From Cyclina sinensis (taxonomy: Eukaryota; Mollusca; Bivalvia; Venerida; Veneridae): DNA of 64,000 nt. The stretch is taken from positions 19,623,770 through 19,687,769 of the forward strand of contig JAAONU010000002.1 in assembly GCA_012932295.1 (NCBI GenBank). The letters are read 5' to 3'. A program made the position numbers and the translations under genes. Each line of letters starts with the position of its first letter. The first letter of the stretch is position 1. The notes beneath the pieces are model-generated. The model worked only from the letters and a program-made list of their open reading frames with translations. It did no database searches and was not told the DNA's origin. Positions 56,461 through 64,000 of this stretch are shown one piece after another.

Positions 56461-57515
56461 AAAGGGCATTATAAGGAACATTTCTGTCAAATTTGGTTTA
56501 AAATGGCCAAGTGGTTTTGGAGGAGATGTCATTTGAAGCAAAATATTGATGAAAATCTATTTTTAGCTCTGGTGGCCATTTTGTTCAATGGAGCAGAACC
56601 GTTTCAGCAATTTCAATAGAGGGCTATGTAAGGAACATTTCTGTGAAATTTGGTGGAAAATCTCCCAACTGTTTAGGAGCAGATGTTGTTTGAATTTTTT
56701 GGCTATTTTTAGCTTTTGCAGCCCTTATGTGCAATGTAGCGGAACAGTTTGGGCAATTTTATTAAAGGGCATTATAAGGAACATTTCTGTACAGATTGGT
56801 TTAAAATGGTTAAGTGGTTTAGAAGATGTCATTTGAAGCCAAATATTGACAAAAATCTATTTTTAGCTCTTGGGGCCATTTTGATCAATGGAGCGGATTT
56901 TAATAGAGGGCTATGTAAGGAACATTTCTGTGAAATTTGGTGGAAAATCTCCCAACTGTTTAGGATAAGATGTTGTTTGAATTTTCTTTTATTTTTAGCT
57001 TTTGCAGCCCTTATGTACAATGGAGCGGAACGGTTTGAGCAATTTTAGAAAAGGGCAATATAAGGAACATTTTGTCAAATTTGGTTTAAAATGGCCAAGT
57101 GATTTTGGAGATGTCATTTGAAGCCAAATATTTATGAAAATCTATTTTTAGCTCTGGCAGCCATTTTATTCAATGGAGCGGAACCGTTTTAGCAATTTTA
57201 ATAGAAGATTATGTATGGAACATTGCTGTAAAATTTGGTGGAAAATCACCCAGCTGTTCAGGATGAGATGTTGTTTGAATTTTTTTCTTTTTTTTAGCTT
57301 TTTCAGCCCTTATGTGCAATGTAGTGGAAGGGTTTGAGCAATTTTAGGAGAGGGCAATATAAGGAACATTTCTGTAAAGTTTGGTTAAAAACAGCTTTGT
57401 GGTTTAGGAGTAGATGTCATTTAAAGTAAAATGTTGATGACGGACGACTGATGCTGGACCACAGACACTAAGTGATCACAATAGCTCACCCTGAGCATTT
57501 GCTCAGGTGAGCTAA
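56461..57515 (+). mobile_element. c8 array with complete family A-type 3' end
   Basis: Seven units of about 140 to 153 bp marked by 'aaggaacatttctgt.aaatttgg' (56476, 56629, 56776, 56922, 57062 and on) and 'tagctctggtggccattttgttcaatggagcggaac'. The end is 'gatgacggacgactgatgc' and AGCTCACCCTGAGCatttGCTCAGGTGAGCTAA. Confidence 0.75.
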
Positions 57516-58593
57516 AAATTGTAATAGAATTCAATAAAACTCATTAAATTATGTTTGTTTATATCTTTTGACGGGGGGGATTTCGTTACTAAAAATAGAA
57601 ACCGATTCCCTACAAGGTGCCTGTAGTATCAGTTCCCACTTCCAAACACTACGTCATGCACAACAAGGATAGGAGCCAACCAAGAAAAATACTCCGGCAA
57701 TTCCATATATGGTACTGTATTTGACACTAACATTATACTGATTTTTCTATCCGTCAAAAGCGTTTTCGCGCTTCTAGATTTGCGTGTATTTTAGAAAGAA
57801 AATTAATAGGTATATAATAAACATGAATACTTCAATTTGAAGGAGTATCATTTAAATGATTGTGTACAAAGGAAATGTTTTTTTTAAATTTAATTTAAAG
57901 TTAATACGCTTGTAACTCAATAAAATATAAATGACACAATCTGTTAGTAAATTGCCTTAATTTGTATCCTAAAATAATAATGCTCTTAATATTCCAGCAT
58001 ATTCTAGTTAGCCATATATATAGCTCTATTTTAAAACACTGAGTTTTTATCTTGATTGAAACTGACTAAATAAACCAAATAAAAACAGGAATTACCTTTT
58101 CAATTAGTTAATTTAATTTGTCCGTCATTCAATTTGATTTAATATTGTCACGAAGAGTTCCTTCACTTGGCACTGCTTGATTTATATATAGAAAAAATAC
58201 CTAATCAATTAAACAAACTAGCGACAGAGTTGGGCACTAATTATCTAACATTAAATTTCAGTCAAGTTTCACCTTTGTTGATCCAAGATGACGCAAAGAC
58301 CAAACAACCAATGTGTTATTCACACCTCTCTATGGTGTGCTTATTTGATGTGAACAAACCAATAGTCAGACAAAGCATTTTGGGTAGTAAAAACACTGGT
58401 TGCTGGTTGCAAGAAACAGGTTCCCGTTATTCAGGGGTCATTGAGTATAATTTGTTGGGGGAAAATCAAAATGGTCACTGCTGACAGGTGGTCGCTACTA
58501 GCGAGTGGCAAAAGTTTTAAAGCTTTAAAGTGATGCTTCTGTTAAAATTAAAAACATGATGGCTTTGATGTTCTCACCTGAGTATAAATATAA
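57516..58593. other. Non-array sequence with one 105-codon plus-strand ORF (58167-58484)
   Basis: AT-rich spacer. The ORF opens MALLDLYIEK and ends NQNGHC. It lacks recognisable domains, a signal peptide or repeats in codon pattern, and its start lies in low-complexity AT-rich sequence. I see no splice sites that tie it to other exons. It is possibly a fragment of an old dispersed repeat ('cactgctgacaggtggtcgct'). Confidence 0.3.
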
Positions 58594-58736
58594 ACAAGAG
58601 GGCCATGATGGCCCTAGATCACTCACCTGAATACTTTGCCATTGGGTCTGCTATTGAGCTAACATCAAAAACTTTTTTAAGAATCTCCCTAAATATATCT
58701 ATATGAATACAAGTGACCCCAGGGCATGCTCAATAA
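58594..58736 (+). repeat. Family A head fragment
   Basis: ACAAGAGGGCCATGATGGCC and a 'ttgccattgggtctgctattgag' block, truncated by the next head at 58737. Confidence 0.7.
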
Positions 58737-59115
58737 ACAAGAGGGCCATGATGGCCCTAGATCGCTCACCTGAGTATTTTGGCTGTAGGTTTGCTGTTAA
58801 GCAGTATTTCTTCTTTTAATTGAAAATATGTAAATAATGTAAATATAAATATATAAACATGTAAAATATCAGTCAATAAATAAAGGCTCTATGACAAAAA
58901 GTAGAAATATCTATCACAAGCTATGGTGACTTTGACTTTAACCCAGTGACCTCAAACCTTACCCACGGTATATAGGATCCATGCAGGGAAAAACTTGCCG
59001 TTAGCTTTAAAACAAAAAAGTAGGTCAAAAATATAGGTCATGCTATGATGTTTTTGAAATCGGAACAAAAAACTGTACACATGGTCCAAATTTCATTGCT
59101 GTAGCTAAAAAACAA
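58737..59115 (+). mobile_element. Family A head with one c3 core
   Basis: Complete head block, then 'aaaagtaggtcaaaaatatagg' and a single c3 unit, interrupted by another ACAAGAG head inside 'gtagctaaaaaacaa'. Confidence 0.7.
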
Positions 59116-60943
59116 ACAAGAGGGCCATGATGGCTCCAGGTCAAAAGGTATTCCATTCATTAAGCAAAATCTGTTTTCACTTTCATGGTCACTATGACCT
59201 TGACCTTTGTCCAACAAACCCCATTAAAATCATGTTTTTCTACTCAATATGAGCAACAATCCTATGCAGTTTGAAGGCACTAGGTGAAATGGTACTCCAG
59301 TAATTGAGCAGAAACCAATTTCACATTCAGTCACTGTGACCTTGACCTTTTACCTACTGAACCCCAAAACATCAGGCTTTTCAACTTAATAAAAGCAATC
59401 ATCCTATGAACTTAAAAGGCTGTGGGCCAAGTGGTACTCCAGTTATTTTGCAAAAATCATTTTCACATTCAAGGTCACTGTGGCCTTGACCTTTATCCTT
59501 CTACCCCAGAAAATCAGGATTTTCTACCCGATGAGGGTAATTAACCTATGAAGCTCCAAGGCTCTCAGTCAATTAGTACTCTAGATACTGAGTGGAAACT
59601 ATTTTCAAAATCAAGGTCACTATGACTTTAGCCTATGACCAATTGACCCCAAAACAAAAGAGTTCTTTTTGTCAATGTGGTCAACTATCACATGAACTTT
59701 GAAGGTTGTGGGTTAAATGGCAATAAAATTATTGAGCAGAAAGAGACTTAAAATTTAAGGTCTATGTAATCTTGACCCCTGACCTACTGACTCAAAAAAA
59801 CAATATTGGTCTCTTACTCAATAAGGCTATCATCATATGATGTTTGAAGGCTCTGAATCAAATGGTACACCATGTATTGAACAAAAACAAATTTAAAATT
59901 CAAGGTCACTTTGACACTGACCTTTGCCTTACTAAACCCAAAAACTTTAAGGTCTGCTCAAGGGCAACCATCCTATGAAGTCTGAAGGCGCTAGGTCAAA
60001 TGCTTCTCCAGCTATTGAAGTCACTGTGACCTTACTTTTAACTTACTGACTGGAAAAACAGTAAAGCTCTACAGCTGAATCAGAGCAACAATCCTATGGA
60101 GTTTGAAAGCTCTGTGTCAAATGGTTCTCCAGTCATTGAGTGGACACCATTTTCACAATCAAGGTCACTATGACCTTGACCTACAACCAACTAACCCAAA
60201 ATGCAACAATGTTTTACAATTCAAGAAAGGCAATCACCTATGAAGTTTGAAGGCCCTGGAAAATGGTACATGTACTTCCGTTGTTGAGCAGAAATCATTT
60301 TCACAATCAAGATATCTGTGACCTTAACCTTTTACCTACTGACACCAAAAACAATAGGGTTCTACAACTGAATAAGGGCAATCATCTTACGAAAATTGAA
60401 GGCTCGGTATTGATTAGTTCATGAGTTATTGAGCAGACACTGCTTTCACAATCAAGGTCACTGTAACCTTGACTTGCCACCAAATAACCCCAAATATTAA
60501 TGTGTTCTAATTCTCAAAAAGACCAACCATTCTGTGAAGTCTGAAGGCCAATTTGGGACAAGTTGTGATCGCATAGTTGATAAAAAATCATTTTCACAAT
60601 CAAGGTCACTCACTGTGATCTTGTTTTTTGAACAACTGACCTTAAAACAATAGGGTTATTTTACTCAATAAGGGCAACCATCCTATGAAGCTTAAAGGCT
60701 CTTGGTCAACTGGTACTCCATTGAGCAAAAACTGTTTTCACAATCAAGGTCACTGTGACCATGACCTTTGATCAGCTGACTCAAAAATAATAATAGGGTT
60801 CTTCTGCTCAATATAAGTAATCATCTTACGAAGTTTAAAGGTTGTAGGTCAAACATTACTTCAATTATTGAACAGAAACAAAGGGTGTAAGATGGACAGG
60901 GCAAAAACAAAATGTCCCCCCAGATATAGGGGAGATATAATAA
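59116..60943 (+). mobile_element. c4 array under a shortened family A head, ending beside exon D
   Basis: ACAAGAGGGCCATGATGGC, then about twelve c4 cores of about 135-145 bp with 'aaggtcactgtgaccttgacctt' and 'cctatgaagtttgaaggct'. It ends 'aaaatgtccccccagatataggggagatataataa'-like sequence (TCCCCCCAGATATAGGGGA). The last bases are about 15 nt from the exon D donor. Confidence 0.7.
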
Positions 60944-60957
60944 ACTCTTTTACCAAC

Positions 60958-61152
60958 CTATATATTTCCTGGTTCGAAACCTTCTCCCATTACATCCATT
61001 TACACACGGACTCCATTCTGACCATTCTTCAAATGAGCACTCTTCATTACATAACTTGAAACACTGCTTGAAAATAGCTGGTAAAGGTCCAATATGTCGT
61101 ATGCAAACATCTACAGGCTGGAGTGTGCCATTCTCAAGTCTGCAGGAAACAC
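60958..61152 (-). CDS. THSD7A: THSD7-like internal exon 'D' (most 5' exon seen)
   Basis: Minus-strand exon of 195 bp with an acceptor ending ATAACAG at 61153 and a donor starting GTTGGT at 60957; entry phase 1, exit phase 1. It encodes the end of one thrombospondin type-1 repeat (VSCRLENGT, then GPLPAIFKQC) and the start of the next (CSFEEWSEWSPC). The WSEW is a WxxW C-mannosylation-type motif, followed by a basic strand (RRFRTRK). The order 'VSCR.ENG ... GPLP ... C...C..EC ... W..W' is what I know from THSD7A/B extracellular repeats. The ATA-G at its end plus AG of exon C makes a clean codon, so exon C is the next exon. No start codon or signal peptide is present, so the N-terminus lies beyond 64000. 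The donor is weak (GTTGGT) and a repeat ends within about 17 bases of it. Confidence 0.85.
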
Positions 61153-61254
61153 CTGTTATAATGGTATATATATTCAAATTTTTCAAACATAAATATACAT
61201 ATTCAAACATAGCTTGGTGGAAATATATTTTCACAGATCAAAACTGACTTCAGA

Positions 61255-61635
61255 ATTTATACAGAGGGTCACCCAAGGAACATTTGCTTGAAATAATTTT
61301 CAAATTGGGTTGGCTGTTTCTTAGTATAAGACTTTTTAAGTTTATTAATAGACATACAATTAAAATAAGCCCTGCCCTTGCTGTCATGTTTTTTCATAGA
61401 TCATAGTAGTTTTCACAATTTCTATAAAGGATCACCCAATGAACATTTGTTCCAAAGTGTTTTCAAATCAAGCAGCTGTTTCAGTCCTGGCAGCCAAGTT
61501 TTCTAACAGATCACAATAAAGTTAACAATTTATACAGATAGTCACCCAAAGAACATTTGCTCCAAATTAATTACAAATTGGATTAGTCATTTCTAAGGAG
61601 AAGATTTTTTTAAAGGTTCTACATAGACATTCAAG
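61255..61635 (+). repeat. Three diverged tandem units of about 150 bp
   Basis: 'cagatca.a.t.a..ttcacaattt.tacaga.ggtcacccaa.gaacatttg.tccaaa' occurs three times. It is not one of the main core families and no ends are visible. Confidence 0.55.
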
Positions 61636-61639
61636 AGCT

Positions 61640-62005
61640 TCAAGATGTCCCTGAATCGCTCACCTGAATACTTTGGCTTTGGGTCTGCTGTTGAGCAAAC
61701 ATCAGAAGCAAAGATTGCTCACCTTAGAACTATGGCTGTGGGTCTGCTGTTGTGTAAACATCAAAAGCTATAATACATTTTCTAAATGAAGATTTTCAAA
61801 GATCTGATAATTTATACAAATAAAACCAATGAGGCCAAGGCAATTTTGAACTAGATGTCATTTGAAGCAAAATGTTGACAAAAATCTATTTTTAGCTACT
61901 GCTACCATTTTGTACAATGGAGTGGAACCATTTGAGCAATTTCAATAGATGGCTATGTAATGAGCATTCCTGTGAAATTCGGCAGAAAAAGACTTTGCTG
62001 TTGAA
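61640..62005 (+). repeat. Family A head scraps and a c8 fragment
   Basis: 'aatcgctcacctgaatactttgg' and 'gctcaccttagaactatggctgtgggtctgctgtt' are two partial heads; 61840-62005 matches c8 ('attttgtacaatggagtgga'). Confidence 0.5.
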
Positions 62006-62426
62006 AACCAAAAGTCTTTCATTGTGGACCGGCAACTAATCCGGTGTTTGAAAAGACTCATGGGGTTACGTAATGACGTAAAAAGAAGAATGTGTCCTAA
62101 CATCAGTGCAGATATTGTTCAGTTGTTACGAAAAGTTCTAGACACAAAGTTCTAGACACAGTCTATTACACTAGCAGCTTCCAGAGGGATACGCACCCGT
62201 TGGCGCCCCTTAACATACCCTGACAATAGGTGTTATGGTAGGTCTATTTAGAATATGTTTTAAATAATGTATACTTGATTGTTCAACACGGAATTGAATA
62301 ATCAGAGGCACATTTGAACCGTTAAAATGAGGTAGAAAACGGACATAAATTTTGCCGAACATTTTGCGCCATCTTTGACGCAGTTGTTAAGCAAACTGGT
62401 AAGTTATATTATAGCTAGAGTGGTCA

Positions 62427-62986
62427 GACCAATGCTCGGCATAAAATCAAAGGAATTTCTTTGAAAAGACTAAACAAATTACTCATTTCATGTTATGAAC
62501 TAATTATATTCAAGAGCTTACGAAGTTTCCCCATGTGAAACAACCGTGACATTAACAACAGGGCAGGCTTTAAACAGACTGAGTAATCATGTGCGGTTTG
62601 CACAAAATTGTACCAATGCTCGGCGTACCGTAGATGACCTGATCGGCGACCTTTCAAAAAGAATTCTTTTGTAATTATGCAAAGAACCTTTCTTGAACAC
62701 AAAATGAATAAAGTATTAAATAGATTGTTTCTATTCATTGTGTATCAAACAGGAGAAGTACATGATCTCGCTTAGATGTTTTGCCTGTTTTATCCAATGG
62801 GATCCCCTTCCGTCTGCTATGCTTAAAGTCACGTGATGATACTGGAAGTTCAGAGAACCGTGAAAAGATAGACGAAATGACACTTAATTTGAATTAAAGA
62901 AGCGTTTTAAATCACTTCCAAGAAAAAATATCAATTCTGTAAAAAATAGATTTACGCCGAGAGTTGGTATACGCCGAGCGTTGGTC
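62427..62986. mobile_element. Possible 560-bp TIR element with CTCGGCGTA ends
   Basis: GACCAATGCTCGGC on the left and GCCGAGCGTTGGTC on the right are complementary at 13 of 14 bases. Internal copies of the same word lie at about 62612 (CCAATGCTCGGCGTA) and 62952 (ACGCCGAGAGTTGGTAT). No target duplication was found. Confidence 0.4.
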
Positions 62987-63952
62987 CAAGCACTCTATAC
63001 TTGCTAAATTTGAGAAAAATATCATTGGCTAAAAACATACACATGATATATATGAAGAATGCAGTGGCCAAACAAAGTAGTTTCCTGGCTGAAACAATTA
63101 TTCTTACAGTAATGCTTGAATGCTTACAATCTGTCACAATTGTTTACATATCCAGGAGAGATATGTTCTCGATAGTTTAAGATTTAATGTCATTTTTTTT
63201 TCAAAAATAAAAAGAATCTTCTCTGTCTTGTTGATAATATATAAAACAGCATTTTTTTTTAGTAAATCTGTCAAAGGAATAGGTAAAATTTCAAATATTT
63301 TTGGGGCTATATCTATTTCGATCCAATGACCTACTTTCGTTTTCACTTTCTTTTTAAAAATAGAAATACCAGTGACAGTTATAATAGTCTCATGGAGACA
63401 TTTGTTCTATTTCATTTAACAAATAACGCCAAACTACAAAAAGAGGAAAATCTGTAAGATATATGAATTTCTTGGGTATTTAATACGCATTTGGGGATGA
63501 AAACCTTTGAAAATGTATTAACAAAAGTTGGCCATATTGGATTACTACTGTTGTGCATTTGTTTGTCACATTTCGTAATCCGGTAGGTGCTTTTTACTGA
63601 CTAACATACACAGAAATGACACTTACAATCAACTGTAAAGTTAAGTGCATATGGGCATTTTACTTTTTTGGGGGTCATTTACTTTTTTTTGGTCAAATGA
63701 GCATTGCTTATACTTGGCTTTTTTTCACTAGTAATTTAGTGGCACATTTATATATTTGTAGATGTTGTAGTCCATAACAACTTTCACACCTGCTTAAGGG
63801 TTTCAGCATCAAGCCATTTTAAATCTTTATAATCTGTTTAGAGGAAAAGGATCCCATTAAGTCATAGATTTCTTAGCTGATTGAGTTCAGTCTAAACCAA
63901 TGAAGAAAATTCATTCTTTCACATTTTATTTAATAAAACAAAACAAAAAATG

Positions 63953-63997
63953 CTTCAACTTCAACTGACTTTTGGCAGTAATAAGTTGAAGTTGAAG
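63953..63997. repeat. Perfect inverted repeat, 14-bp arms
   Basis: CTTCAACTTCAACT at 63953-63966 and AGTTGAAGTTGAAG at 63984-63997 with a 17-base loop. It may be the edge of a longer structure cut by the window end. Confidence 0.8.
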
Positions 63998-64000
63998 TTA

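Larger units (their letters stand above)
21987..61152 (-). other. THSD7A: Extent of the THSD7-like gene visible here (4 exons, 3 introns)
   Basis: The four exons D-C-B-A give 695 coding bases with all junctions in phase, covering roughly two complete TSP1 repeats and part of a third. THSD7 proteins are large, with many alternating TSP1 repeats, a transmembrane segment and a short cytoplasmic tail, so this is a small central slice. In vertebrates THSD7A is tied to endothelial and podocyte adhesion; the role in this animal is unknown. The introns measure about 28.1 kb, 513 bp and 9.9 kb, and the two long ones are almost entirely nested repeats. Promoter, polyadenylation site and transmembrane exon are not in the window. 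THSD7A versus THSD7B cannot be decided, since that split is a vertebrate one. Confidence 0.75.
62006..64000. other. Unique intronic sequence upstream of exon D
   Basis: No core arrays and no further THSD7 exon recognised. It holds a possible TIR element (62427-62986) and a small hairpin at the window edge (63953-63997). Confidence 0.5.

Noticed and set aside
56588..57048. 82- and 99-codon plus-strand ORFs with shared peptide blocks
   Set aside because: They are translations of the c8 tandem core (period about 147, divisible by three) and have no start context or domain.
58167..58484. 105-codon plus-strand ORF as a gene
   Set aside because: No domain, no splice context and no start context; kept only as an unassigned stretch.
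1..64000. tRNA, rRNA, snRNA or reverse-transcriptase/transposase genes
   Set aside because: No cloverleaf A/B-box pairs, rRNA core sequences, or RT, DDE or Rep/helicase motifs were recognised on either strand by reading; a covariance or HMM search would be decisive.

Overview
The window reads as a stretch of animal nuclear genome, most likely from a bivalve mollusc. It is AT-rich, has no compact gene order, and holds spliced exons with consensus GT/AG sites separated by very long introns. The introns are packed with tandem-core repeats that end in (ACGG)n-like microsatellites, an arrangement I know from bivalve repeats of the 'pearl' / Helentron-associated kind. The species call is inference. 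No rRNA, tRNA, CRISPR array, reverse transcriptase or transposase gene was found.

The one convincing gene lies on the minus strand and runs across the window. Four exons (60958-61152, 32727-32894, 32061-32213, 21987-22165, in transcript order) join in one open frame with compatible splice phases (1/1, 1/1, 1/1, 1/0). Together they encode about 231 residues with thrombospondin type-1 repeats in the order and spacing of THSD7A/THSD7B, a large single-pass membrane glycoprotein. Both ends of the gene are outside the window. The rest of the window is therefore mostly its introns, one of about 28 kb and one of about 9.9 kb.

The introns are filled with nested, mostly non-autonomous repeats. The dominant family A has a GGGCCATGATGGCCC head hairpin, a GCTCACCTGAG block, tandem cores, an ACGG-rich tract, then a terminal hairpin ending GGTGAGCTAA. 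Copies lie at 1295-8817, 10870-12809, 12836-14820, 15446-17591, 22701-24048, 33300-34803, 40212-42318, 43047-44465, 45030-47685 and elsewhere. At least six sequence-unrelated families share the same layout: (A)ACAAG or ACTAG start, short head hairpin, a block complementary to the right arm of the 3' hairpin, core array, microsatellite, 3' hairpin, TAA. Nested copies leave nearly intact empty sites without target duplication, which suggests rolling-circle (Helentron/HINE-type) elements. Almost all lie in + orientation, antisense to the host gene.

Other items: an 857-bp hAT-like element with a perfect 8-bp target duplication (26347-27203); a 41-bp-arm inverted repeat (33121-33219); a possible TIR element (62427-62986); a 23-bp minisatellite touching exon B (32221-32330); long G tracts at element junctions; and a 4.6-kb non-repeat segment (3888-8453) inside a family A element, which carries exon-like pieces of an unrecognised plus-strand gene or pseudogene. 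Unique intronic sequence with nothing recognisable lies mainly at 21341-21986, 32341-32726, 47686-48139, 57516-58593 and 62006-64000.
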